Position numbers and translations under genes: made by a program. The notes under the pieces were generated by a model, which was not told where the DNA came from, searched no databases, and worked only from the letters and a program-made list of their open reading frames with translations. From an uncultured Lachnospiraceae bacterium (GTDB lineage Bacteria; Bacillota; Clostridia; Lachnospirales; Lachnospiraceae), in contig CAJULG010000009.1 in NCBI GenBank assembly GCA_910587045.1, positions 44,345 through 108,344 on the forward strand: a DNA stretch of 64,000 nt. The letters run 5' to 3'. Below, in pieces: positions 43,349-51,010 of the stretch. Every line of letters starts with the position of its first letter. Positions within the stretch are counted from its first letter, which is position 1.

Positions 43349-44074
43349 ATGTATCAGATTGCACTTTGCGATGATGAACCGTCAGATTTGGAGAAAATGA
43401 AACGAATATTAGAGACATATCAGGAGCTGCATTCAGATTGTAATCTGTCGATAAGATGCTTTACCAGTGCAGAAGAGCTGTTGCGGCCTATACGGGGGAA
43501 TGAATACCTCCCGGATCTGATATTCATGGATATTTATATGCCGGAAAAGCCGGGGATAGATGCAGCGAAAGAGCTTCGTGATATGGGAGCGGATTGCAGG
43601 ATCATCTTTTCCACTACATCGAAAGAGCATGCGTTGGATGCTTTTCGTATTGATGCGGCGCAATACCTGGTGAAGCCGGTGGCAGAGCAGATGGTGATTC
43701 CGGTGTTGGATAAGCTGCTGGTTGAGATGAAAGAGGATCGGTTAAAATATCTGCTGTTACGGATCGAAGGCAGAATCTGCAGAATAGCATTACATGATAT
43801 TGTGTATTGTGAAGCACAGAGAAAATGTCAGTGTCTGTTCTTTGCGGATGGAACGCAGGCATTGCTGCGTATGACAATGACTGAAATCTTTACAATGCTG
43901 TCCGGATATCGGGAGTTTGTAAAGGCCGGTATATCGTACATCATTAATCTGGAACATATTGAAAGTCTGAATGCAAGGGAACTGAAAATGGATACCGGGG
44001 CAATGATCTATCTGCCCCGTGGTTCTTATCAGACGATCAAGGAACAATACTTTCAGTATTACTGTGGAACCTGA
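43349..44074 (+). CDS. LytTR-family response regulator
   Basis: A 241-residue regulator: receiver domain (about 1-120) with Asp61 in FMDIYMPEK and Lys in LVKPV, then a LytTR DNA-binding domain (about 140-238, from RIALHDIVYCEAQRK). No histidine kinase is adjacent, so it is an orphan here. Family members control peptide signalling, bacteriocins or cell-wall functions. ATG 43349 is preferred to upstream in-frame starts because it gives the exact family N-terminus (IALCDDEPSD). Confidence 0.92.
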   Translation: MYQIALCDDEPSDLEKMKRILETYQELHSDCNLSIRCFTSAEELLRPIRGNEYLPDLIFMDIYMPEKPGIDAAKELRDMGADCRIIFSTTSKEHALDAFRIDAAQYLVKPVAEQMVIPVLDKLLVEMKEDRLKYLLLRIEGRICRIALHDIVYCEAQRKCQCLFFADGTQALLRMTMTEIFTMLSGYREFVKAGISYIINLEHIESLNARELKMDTGAMIYLPRGSYQTIKEQYFQYYCGT

Positions 44075-44102
44075 ATATAGCATAAACACAAAACGACAGG
44101 AG

Positions 44103-44153
44103 AGATGCCTGAGGATCTGACATGTATGATTCTCAGGCATCTTTCATTTTTTG
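44103..44153 (+). terminator. Terminator after the LytTR regulator
   Basis: GATGCCTGAG pairs with CTCAGGCATC (10 bp), followed by TTTCATTTTTT. Confidence 0.9.
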
Positions 44154-44288
44154 TCTGGTTTGCGCGAAGTGTGACTGAAAATGTGCAAACGGTTCTTTAG
44201 CGCTTCATAAAAAACATTTAATTGTTTAAAATATATGCAGCTAATATAGAAGCATAAGAGGATATTATGAGGATAAGGAGCAGGAGAT

Positions 44289-46289
44289 ATGGGAAGAACG
44301 ATCAAGGGAAAACTGACGATCAGTGTTATCTGTATCGTCGTAGTCAGTATTTTGCTGACGACAGCAGGAATCACATTTGTTGCGGGCAGAAAGATGATCC
44401 AGGATCAGACGGATGCCCTGTCACTGAATGCAGATAAGTATGCGGAAGAGATCAATACCTGGATTGAAAATGAAAAGATGCTTGCACAGGGAGCGGCCAG
44501 AAGCATTGAAGCAGCCGGAAATACGGAGGACGGTTTTATTCAGGATGTGGTAAGCACACATGCAGAAGGAAGAGAGGAATTACTGAATTTATATTGCGGT
44601 ACGGCAGACAGCAGATTCATTCAGTCCAATCGGGAGGCAGGTATTCCGGACGGATACGATCCGGTTAAGCGAGGCTGGTACAGTCAGGCTGCCGCAGAGG
44701 GGAAAACCATTGTTACGGATCCGTATCTGGACAGTATTACGGAGCAGATGTGTGCAACCATTGCTACGCCGGTATATATAGAAGGAGAACTGGCAGCAGT
44801 GATCGGACTGGATGTAACACTGAATACGGTGGCCGAACTGACCGGGAATATCAGTAATTCGGAAGGAACCTATGGGTTTTTGCTGGACAGCAGCGGATAT
44901 TATGTGGCGCATAGAAACCAGGAATTTGAACCGACAGCAGAAGCCGCTGTAGCTGTTGAAGATGTTCTGCCGGAGCTGGCAGGTCTGGTTAACGGATCAG
45001 AGAGTGGTGTTCGTCAACTGGTTGATTACGATGGAAGCAACAGCTATTTTGCCATGTCAGAGATTACAGGAAGTCATTGGCGACTGGGTGTGGTAGTTCC
45101 GACCGCCAATGTAGTAAGCTCTCTTCTTACTATGATAACAGTTGCAGTAGTGATCGCACTTCTGATCATTATACTGGTGGCAATATTCATGGCCGGGCTG
45201 ATCGGCAGGACATTGGCGCCGGTTCAGATGTTAAAGCAGTTTGCCTCCGGGGATTTTTCCGAGGAGACAGTGACGGAGAAGGCCATACCAAGAGAATATA
45301 AGGATGAGACAGAGCAGATTCAGACTGCTACGACAGAAGTAAGGCAGCAGATCCGGGGGATCATTCTGAATACGAAGCAGGAAGCAGAGGATATTGCCGC
45401 TATTGCCAGGGATACTTCAGGAAAAATGACGGAATTAAATCAGGATATATCCGGTATTACGGATTCTGTTAGTCAGGTGATGGAACAGACAGCTGAGGCG
45501 AAGAAGCTGGCAGAAACAATACGGATGATCGGTGAGGAACTCGGCACTACGATCGAATCCGTAGCAAGGCAGGCCGGAGAGGCCGCCTCCCAGTCCGGCG
45601 ATATCATGCATCGTGCCGGACAGCAGCATGAGAATTCAGAGCAGTCTGCCGGAGAAGCAGTTGCCCTTTACCAGAATACAAAGGAGGAGCTGGAGCAGGC
45701 CATTGCAGACAGTCAGCGGGTACGGGAAATCAATGCCCTGACGGAAGAAATCCTCGCGATCAGTTCACAGACTAATCTTCTGGCGCTGAATGCTTCTATA
45801 GAAGCGGCAAGAGCCGGAGATGTAGGAAGGGGATTTGCAGTAGTCGCAGAAGAGATCAGCCAGCTTGCTGATAATTCCAAGCAGGCAGTGGATAAGATCC
45901 GTCAGGTAACGGGAGATGTGATGCAGAATGTGTCCCGTCTGTCCAAGACTGCGGAGAAGCTGCTGCATTTTATGAACGGAACTGTTATGGAGGACTATCA
46001 GAGCATGACTGCGCTGGCAAAGATGTATGAGCAGGATGCTGTATTTTACAGTGATATTTCCGGCAGTCTGGGAAGCGCATCCCGGGAAATGCGTGACAGC
46101 ATGGTGGGAATTCAGGAATCAATCCTGGCGATTACTTCACTGATCAGTGAGATTGCAGAGCATATGCAGGGCATGGAAGAATCCGCAGGGGCTTCTAATG
46201 CAAATTCGGGTTCCGTACTTTCTCAGATGGAGGAATTATTTAACTTAAGTGAGCTGTTGAACCAGACAGTGGCATCCTTCCGGGTATAG
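44289..46289 (+). CDS. Methyl-accepting chemotaxis protein with dCache_1 amino-acid sensor
   Basis: A 666-residue chemoreceptor: membrane segment (about 10-32), extracellular dCache_1 domain (about 35-275), second membrane segment (about 280-305), HAMP, and a cytoplasmic signalling domain with the hairpin tip ISSQTNLLALNASIEAARAG. The sensor has Tyr123, Arg128, Trp130, Tyr131, Tyr146, Asp148 and Asp175, whose spacings equal the amino-acid-binding motif known from PctA-type receptors. It implies chemotaxis and motility genes elsewhere in the genome. GGAG precedes ATG 44289. Confidence 0.93.
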   Translation: MGRTIKGKLTISVICIVVVSILLTTAGITFVAGRKMIQDQTDALSLNADKYAEEINTWIENEKMLAQGAARSIEAAGNTEDGFIQDVVSTHAEGREELLNLYCGTADSRFIQSNREAGIPDGYDPVKRGWYSQAAAEGKTIVTDPYLDSITEQMCATIATPVYIEGELAAVIGLDVTLNTVAELTGNISNSEGTYGFLLDSSGYYVAHRNQEFEPTAEAAVAVEDVLPELAGLVNGSESGVRQLVDYDGSNSYFAMSEITGSHWRLGVVVPTANVVSSLLTMITVAVVIALLIIILVAIFMAGLIGRTLAPVQMLKQFASGDFSEETVTEKAIPREYKDETEQIQTATTEVRQQIRGIILNTKQEAEDIAAIARDTSGKMTELNQDISGITDSVSQVMEQTAEAKKLAETIRMIGEELGTTIESVARQAGEAASQSGDIMHRAGQQHENSEQSAGEAVALYQNTKEELEQAIADSQRVREINALTEEILAISSQTNLLALNASIEAARAGDVGRGFAVVAEEISQLADNSKQAVDKIRQVTGDVMQNVSRLSKTAEKLLHFMNGTVMEDYQSMTALAKMYEQDAVFYSDISGSLGSASREMRDSMVGIQESILAITSLISEIAEHMQGMEESAGASNANSGSVLSQMEELFNLSELLNQTVASFRV

Positions 46290-46431
46290 GGTGAGGAATT
46301 TTTCCTTTTTCTGCATTCATATGTCATTTTCTGCAATAAATATTGCTGAAAACTACTATATTTTGTAGATTTTTGTTAGGAGCTGTACAGGCTCCGGCAG
46401 GCAGATAACATGACATTAGGAGGAAGCAGGA

Positions 46432-46854
46432 ATGGCAGTTGTAAGAAGTGAGCAGGATGCTATGGCAGCGAAGCTGGCGGCTGAACGTGCAGCGCGGGAA
46501 GCGGAGGAAGCAAGAAGGAGAGATATAATGGAAAAGATTCAACTTCTGGAAGATGAAATCAATGAATGCCAGGGGTTGATTTCGTCCTTTAGTGGATTAA
46601 AGGGACAGGTCGGGATGCTGATATCCCGGATGAATGAATATAAGGCCATGAATCTGGAAGCAGACAGGAATTCCTTTTTTGGAATGACTGCAAGTGCGGT
46701 ATATGAAGGAATGGCAAGTGCCCGGTCGGCGATGGGGGAAAGCGCAGGCAGTTTTTCCGAAGTGGAATCGGCGATCGGAAGCCAGATTGGTATGCTGAGT
46801 TCGTATGTAATGGAACTTAGAAGCCGGATCAGCAGTCTTCAGGCAGGATTATAA
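46432..46854 (+). CDS. YwqH-like (DUF5082) type VII secretion-associated protein
   Basis: A 140-residue helical protein with a long Ala/Glu/Arg-rich coiled coil (about 10-50), a short Gly break (FSGLKGQVG) and a second helical region with SFFGMTASAVYEGM. Length, helix pattern and position at the head of small helical genes match YwqH/DUF5082 proteins of type VII (WXG100/LXG) loci. No signal peptide. It starts behind AGGAGG and heads a four-gene unit. Family call from pattern and context. Confidence 0.7.
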   Translation: MAVVRSEQDAMAAKLAAERAAREAEEARRRDIMEKIQLLEDEINECQGLISSFSGLKGQVGMLISRMNEYKAMNLEADRNSFFGMTASAVYEGMASARSAMGESAGSFSEVESAIGSQIGMLSSYVMELRSRISSLQAGL

Positions 46855-46865
46855 AGGAGGCTGAC

Positions 46866-47174
46866 ATGATCAAGATACAGATTGATGAATATGAGAACTT
46901 ATTACATGAGACCCATGTGCTTCACAGGGAGAGCAGGGAATTGATCCAGGAATATGTCAGGGAGCTGGAAGAACTGCTGGCACCGGATGGCGGATTTCAG
47001 ACCAATCTGGTTTCAGAAAAAGCGAAGCTGATTCTGGGGAAGTTTAAAGAACGGGTCATACCTGAACTGGAAGCGGAATTCGAAGAGACGGAGCAACAGA
47101 TTTATATATTAGGACAGCGTCTGGCTGAAGGGGATGAAGACAGGAGGTTACATGTACAATGGGAGAGAGTATAG
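46866..47174 (+). CDS. Small helical protein of the type VII-like cluster
   Basis: A 102-residue acidic, all-helical protein resembling WXG100-sized or YwqI-like partners but without a clear WXG motif. It begins 11 bp after the YwqH-like gene (AAAGGAGG before ATG 46866) and overlaps the next small gene by 16 bp. Proposed role: chaperone or partner that pairs with the effector N-terminus; unproven. Confidence 0.7.
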   Translation: MIKIQIDEYENLLHETHVLHRESRELIQEYVRELEELLAPDGGFQTNLVSEKAKLILGKFKERVIPELEAEFEETEQQIYILGQRLAEGDEDRRLHVQWERV

Positions 47175-47326
47175 ATGCCATACGGGAGGTCTTACGGGAT
47201 GAGAAGCATACCTTGACAGAGATCAGCGGATTCATGAAAGCGTTGCTGACATTTATCCAGGAATCGGCAGATGCCTTTGAGGATACGGATACCAGTTGTG
47301 AAGAAGTATACAAAAGGTTTGTGTAG
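47159..47326 (+). CDS. 55-residue helical protein of the type VII-like cluster
   Basis: ATG 47159 lies 11 bp after AGGAGG (47142-47147), and the frame runs 55 codons to TAG at 47324. It begins MGESIDAIREVL and ends EVYKRFV, is acidic and probably forms two helices. It overlaps the upstream gene by 16 bp and ends 11 bp before the effector start, with AGGAGG between. The tight spacing on both sides argues for a real gene. Likely a small partner or chaperone of the effector. Confidence 0.75.
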   Translation: MGESIDAIREVLRDEKHTLTEISGFMKALLTFIQESADAFEDTDTSCEEVYKRFV

Positions 47327-47337
47327 GAGGAAGCGGA

Positions 47338-48783
47338 ATGGGAATCAGCAGTGCTTTATTTCAAAATTTTTATATGGATCCTGCCGAAGTGTTTGATGCG
47401 GGTGAACGGATCTGCTCTGCCATGGCAGGGGTAAACGGGTGCTTAAATGAAGCAGAGGGTGTATTCGGTCAGATATCTTCTCTGGCCGCCAGCGTGCCGG
47501 CTCAGGCGAGATGCGGTGCTCTGATCTCTGCCTGTGAAAATGCCATTTTAACGATCAGAAATACAGATTTCTCCGCTTATGGCAGCCGGGTCAGTCAAAA
47601 TATGTGCAAGCTGGCAGATTTGAGTGAACATGTGGCGGGTGCAACGATAAAAGCGATGGAGGATAGTCGGGAGAAGCTTGACAAGATCCGAAAGAATGTA
47701 GCAGACTTAAATAGTAAAACGACACATAAGTCCTTTATAGCATTGAAAAAGGTGTTGACTCTGGAGGGTTTAATAAGTTTCTATTCCCAATCACCTGTGG
47801 GCAATAATGTAAATAAGTATTCTCTGGAATATCAGGCGGCACGATATGCAGGGTTACAGGTGAGCCTAAGTGGAGCGCCTGTTATAAATAGTAAAGAACA
47901 ATCGGAAAGGTATCAGAAGTTAGTCCACCTCTTTATGAATGGTGGCGAGATGGTAATTACAAATGGAGATGGTTCTACAACAACGTTTTATTTGTGTGAT
48001 ACAACGTTTCGGGAAGCGTTAGATAGACAGATGAAATTAAATGATAGACCGCAAGTTTATCCGACTCTACAATCTAGAAAAACTGTAGATGCAAACAGAT
48101 ATCAAGTTTATGATGCTATGTTGCCATTTAATCATATGAGCGGAGAAGAAATGTATCAGTTTTTGGATTTGTCAAATTCATCTAATGTTAAAAAGAGTGA
48201 CATAAAAAGAATGTTGGATGGTCGGGGAGAGCTTGATGGAATGGAGGATATATTCATGAAGGCCGCAGAGGATTATAATATTGATCCGAGGTATTTAGTA
48301 GGATATTCTATATTGGAAACGGGAAATGGAGAAAGCGAGTTAGCAAACGGGGTAGAAGTGGATGGAAAGATAGTATATAACATGTATGGATACGGTGCAT
48401 ATGATAGTGATCCCGTAAAGAAAGGTGCAGAGATTGCATATAGCAATGATTGGTTTACGAAAGAAGAAGCAATTCTTGGAGGAGCAGAAAAAATTAGTAA
48501 TGGTTATATTAATGAAGGCCAGTCTACATTATATGAGATGCGTTGGGATACTCAAAATTGTGGAAATCCACCGAATCTTGGAGATCACCATTATGCAACG
48601 GATATTGAATGGACACTGAAGCAGGTGGGAGAGATGGATTTAGTAGAAGTCTACAATCAAATACCTAGAGAGGATGTCCATTATTATGTACCAGTCTATG
48701 CACTGGAACCAGAGGATATGCAGCAGGATCCAAAAGAAAAGTATTGGGATAAAAAAGGAAAGAACGGGGTTGTCACCCCTTAA
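47338..48783 (+). CDS. Type VII-like effector with C-terminal N-acetylglucosaminidase domain
   Basis: A 481-residue protein with no signal peptide. The first about 135 residues are helical and WXG/LXG-like; a variable middle follows; residues about 300-450 are a glucosaminidase domain (PF01832-like) with YSILETGNGESELANG holding the likely catalytic Glu, then YNMYGYGAYDSDP and YATDIEWTLK. Such enzymes cut the glycan strands of peptidoglycan. From about base 47690 the gene becomes visibly more AT-rich than its start. No immunity gene follows; a terminator does. It could be an antibacterial effector or a wall-remodelling enzyme. Confidence 0.82.
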   Translation: MGISSALFQNFYMDPAEVFDAGERICSAMAGVNGCLNEAEGVFGQISSLAASVPAQARCGALISACENAILTIRNTDFSAYGSRVSQNMCKLADLSEHVAGATIKAMEDSREKLDKIRKNVADLNSKTTHKSFIALKKVLTLEGLISFYSQSPVGNNVNKYSLEYQAARYAGLQVSLSGAPVINSKEQSERYQKLVHLFMNGGEMVITNGDGSTTTFYLCDTTFREALDRQMKLNDRPQVYPTLQSRKTVDANRYQVYDAMLPFNHMSGEEMYQFLDLSNSSNVKKSDIKRMLDGRGELDGMEDIFMKAAEDYNIDPRYLVGYSILETGNGESELANGVEVDGKIVYNMYGYGAYDSDPVKKGAEIAYSNDWFTKEEAILGGAEKISNGYINEGQSTLYEMRWDTQNCGNPPNLGDHHYATDIEWTLKQVGEMDLVEVYNQIPREDVHYYVPVYALEPEDMQQDPKEKYWDKKGKNGVVTP

Positions 48784-48796
48784 GCTCTGATTTATA

Positions 48797-48859
48797 ATAG
48801 GACAGTATATTCTGCTGTAGCTTCTAGCATATGGCTGAGCGTACTGTCCTATTTTGTTT
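48797..48859 (+). terminator. Terminator after the glucosaminidase gene
   Basis: ATAGGACAGTA (48797-48807) pairs perfectly with TACTGTCCTAT (48842-48852), followed by TTTGTTT; the long loop contains GCT / AGC pairing. Confidence 0.85.
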
Positions 48860-49132
48860 CTGAGTGTTTTCATAAATGCTTTACACGGAAAAGTCTTCTA
48901 TTTCCGGAATTCACAAAAAATACACAAAAGAATTAGCACTCACCTATTGTTATATAAGAGCGAAGTTGTCCTACTTTATCAGGTTTTGTCAAAACGTGTT
49001 AAACCATTCGCAAAAGGGGTACAGAGAGGGGTATATGGATTTTTTAAAATATATGGTTATATTATTTCGCATAACATGTTATAATAATTATAAAGAAAAC
49101 TTGAGATTTCAAGAAAAGAAAGGATGATGAGT
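48860..49132 (+). other. AT-rich gap with half a CIRCE-like site
   Basis: No convincing gene is seen. The sequence TTAGCACTCACCTATTG at 48933-48949 is identical to the left arm and spacer of the CIRCE operator at 50346, but the right arm is absent. The rest is AT-rich, and short open frames in it lack binding sites. Confidence 0.6.
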
Positions 49133-49399
49133 ATGAACTTAGCGAAAGTATCGGCAAATGGTCAGATTACAGTTCCTGTTGAGATAAGAAAGCTGTTGGG
49201 ACTCCGTTCGGGAGACAAGATTTTGTTTGTACAGAAGGATAACGGAGAGATTGTTATCAACAATGCTTCTGCACAGGCAATTTACAAGGCACAGAAGGCG
49301 TTTTCAGGAGTTGCGGAGGATATGGGTGTGTATAATGAAGATGATGTGCAGGATTTGGTAAATGAAGTAAGAGACGGAGGACGATATAGTAATTTGTGA
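49133..49399 (+). CDS. AbrB/MazE-family antitoxin-like DNA-binding protein
   Basis: An 88-residue protein with a SpoVT-AbrB swapped-hairpin domain (VSANGQITVPVEIRKLLGL, about 5-23; LRSGDKILFV) and an acidic C-terminal tail (EDDVQDLVNEVR), as in antitoxins that bind a toxin. ATG 49133 gives 9-bp spacing from AAAGG; upstream ATGs at 49124 and 49127 are too close. No intact toxin gene follows, so it is either an orphan or a regulator. The region is AT-rich. Confidence 0.82.
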   Translation: MNLAKVSANGQITVPVEIRKLLGLRSGDKILFVQKDNGEIVINNASAQAIYKAQKAFSGVAEDMGVYNEDDVQDLVNEVRDGGRYSNL

Positions 49400-49457
49400 T
49401 ACGGATATTTATGATATTGTAGTATATAATATTGTCAAAAAGTGCTTTGTCATTTAA
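49386..49457 (+). pseudogene. Possible remnant of a PIN-domain toxin
   Basis: A frame overlapping the AbrB stop reads VICDTDIYDIV before stopping at 49455. VICDTD-like starts are typical of PIN (VapC) toxins, which normally overlap their antitoxin. There is no start codon (ATA at 49386). Short and uncertain. Confidence 0.25.
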
Positions 49458-49526
49458 ATTTAGAGAGCTTGTTGTTGAGAAAAGAAATATATGCTATACT
49501 GTTTGAATAGAAAGGGATGTGATTAT

Positions 49527-49721
49527 ATGTTTGCAACAAAACCTCAAGTGACATTAGAAAATGAAGATGTTGAAAAATTAGAGTTATATAGATTAATTGG
49601 TGAAGGATATAATGCCATGCAGGATGGAAGAACCCGTACAATTGAGGAAGTGAGAGAGAAATTGGAAAAAGGGAGAGAAGCACGTGGCCAGGGTGGTATT
49701 TACGGAACCAGCAGAGTATGA
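49527..49721 (+). CDS. Probable antitoxin partner of a RelE/ParE toxin
   Basis: A 64-residue acidic protein. ATG 49527 follows AAAGGGA with a moderate spacing; an in-frame upstream ATG is weaker. The middle part (LIGEGYNAMQDGRTRTIEEVREKL) resembles the C-terminal toxin-binding half of ParD/RelB antitoxins. It overlaps the toxin gene by 38 bp, the usual antitoxin-first arrangement. No separate DNA-binding domain is evident. Confidence 0.75.
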   Translation: MFATKPQVTLENEDVEKLELYRLIGEGYNAMQDGRTRTIEEVREKLEKGREARGQGGIYGTSRV

Positions 49722-50001
49722 TTTGCTGGATATAGAGTATTACATCTTTGCTAATCTTTGTAATCCGCGGGCAGCACAGAGAATATCGAATGGTATTTTG
49801 GATATGGCAAGTAAATTAGCTGAATATCCGGAGGGGCATCCGTTGGTAGCCGACGAGTTATTAAGACGCATAGGTTTACGAATGACGCATTTTGATAATT
49901 ATAACATTTTTTATTATTATGATTTGGAAAATGATACGGTGTACATAATTAGAATTTTATATAATAAAGCAAATTGGCAAAACATTTTAAAAGATAAATA
50001 G
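49684..50001 (+). CDS. RelE/ParE-family toxin
   Basis: A 105-residue basic-to-neutral protein with the RelE/ParE layout: VVFTEPAEYDLLDIEYYI start, LAEYPEGHPL in the centre, and a C-terminal FYYYDLENDTVYIIRILY strand pair with Arg. GTG 49684 is the start, 5 bp after GGGAGA, overlapping the antitoxin. ParE members poison gyrase and RelE members cut mRNA on the ribosome; which applies is not clear. AT-rich like its neighbours, suggesting transfer. Confidence 0.88.
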   Translation: MARVVFTEPAEYDLLDIEYYIFANLCNPRAAQRISNGILDMASKLAEYPEGHPLVADELLRRIGLRMTHFDNYNIFYYYDLENDTVYIIRILYNKANWQNILKDK

Positions 50002-50053
50002 ATGAATAAAAATCTCCGAGTTAGAACTTGGAGATTTCAGGCTGTAGACAAAG

Positions 50054-50080
50054 TCCCGCACTTTTGTGCGGGATTTTTCT
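50054..50080 (+). terminator. Terminator after the toxin gene
   Basis: TCCCGCAC pairs with GTGCGGGA around TTTT, followed by TTTTTCT. A weaker hairpin (AATCTCC / GGAGATT) precedes it near 50010-50036. Confidence 0.92.
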
Positions 50081-50345
50081 ATGATAAATGCCGGAAAAGT
50101 CAGTATTATTGCGGCTTTTGAGATGCTTTCCTGCTATAATAGAAGTATAAAATCAAGGCAGGTATTTCTGCTTATGATGACGCAGAATGTTGAAAAAAGA
50201 GAGAACGGATTCAGCCCTTTTATATGGATAACATGGTTCCGAAGAGCATTCCTTTATCCAGATTGATATCTGACCATAACAATAGACAAAAATTATAGAA
50301 CCTGCAAACCCAGAAAAATCATGTGATTGCAGAAATTGCAAAAAA
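50081..50345 (+). other. Intergenic stretch without a supported gene
   Basis: Between the toxin terminator and the CIRCE site no open frame has a ribosome binding site or a recognisable product. Nothing structured is evident. Confidence 0.5.
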
Positions 50346-50388
50346 TTAGCACTCACCTATTGACAGTGCTAACAATAAGTGTTATATT
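50346..50388 (+). promoter_or_regulatory. hsp20 promoter with CIRCE (HrcA) operator
   Basis: TTAGCACTC, 9 bp, CAGTGCTAA (50346-50372) is CIRCE with one mismatch. It overlaps a near-perfect promoter: TTGACA (50360-50365), 17 bp, TATATT (50383-50388). HrcA bound here would repress the heat-shock gene at normal temperature. Confidence 0.9.
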
Positions 50389-50451
50389 ACATTTAGAACA
50401 GGTTAAACCTTCCCAATATTGGGCAGTATAAGTAAGAAGGAGGACAATATT

Positions 50452-50865
50452 ATGATAATTCCAAGTTTTTTTAGTGATGATTATTTTGATGAGGTATTCA
50501 ATACCATGCGTGGAAAGGAAACCGTAAAGCCTCTGATGCGTACAGATGTGAAGGAGATCGGCAGTGATTACCTGTTGGAGATTGAATTGCCGGGCTTTGA
50601 AAAGGATGAGATCCACGCTGAGCTGGAAAAGGGATATCTGACGATCAGCGGTGTCCGGACGAATAAGATTGATGAAGATGATAAGTGCGGTAAGTATGTC
50701 CGCCGGGAGCGCTATCTTGGAAAGTGTTCCAGAAGCTTCTACATCGGTGAGAATCTGAAGCAGGAGGATATCAAGGCGAAATACGAGAATGGCATTCTTT
50801 CCATAGTATTTCCGAAGGATAAGAAGCCGGAGATAGAGGAGAAGAGAAGGATTTCCATTGAATAA
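50452..50865 (+). CDS. Small heat-shock protein Hsp20 (alpha-crystallin family)
   Basis: A 137-residue ATP-independent chaperone. A short N-terminal arm with the FFSDDYFDEVF motif precedes the alpha-crystallin domain (about 28-125), with the ELPGFEKDEIHAELEKGYLTI core and the YENGILSIVFPK end strand, and a short tail. ATG 50452 is chosen for AGAAGGAGG upstream. It is controlled by the CIRCE promoter and ends at a strong terminator, so it is monocistronic. Confidence 0.95.
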   Translation: MIIPSFFSDDYFDEVFNTMRGKETVKPLMRTDVKEIGSDYLLEIELPGFEKDEIHAELEKGYLTISGVRTNKIDEDDKCGKYVRRERYLGKCSRSFYIGENLKQEDIKAKYENGILSIVFPKDKKPEIEEKRRISIE

Positions 50866-50884
50866 CTCAATCGGTAACCGGAAA

Positions 50885-50918
50885 AGAGAACGTCTGAAAA
50901 AGGCGTTCTCTTTTTTTT
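50885..50918 (+). terminator. Terminator after hsp20
   Basis: AGAGAACG pairs with CGTTCTCT, followed by seven or more T. Confidence 0.93.
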
Positions 50919-51010
50919 CGCCTGGTTTTTATGCCGAAAGTACAGCTTTCCTCTTTCTGTGAATTAGTGTATAATTATTCTGTTGAGCGATCAGGAAGGC
51001 AGGATAAGAT

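Noticed and set aside
48854..49127. Two overlapping frames of 76 and 83 codons before the AbrB gene
   Set aside because: No ribosome binding site, AT-rich composition and no recognisable product; the half CIRCE lies inside.
50066..50266. 66-codon frame after the toxin terminator
   Set aside because: It starts inside the terminator hairpin and has no binding site.
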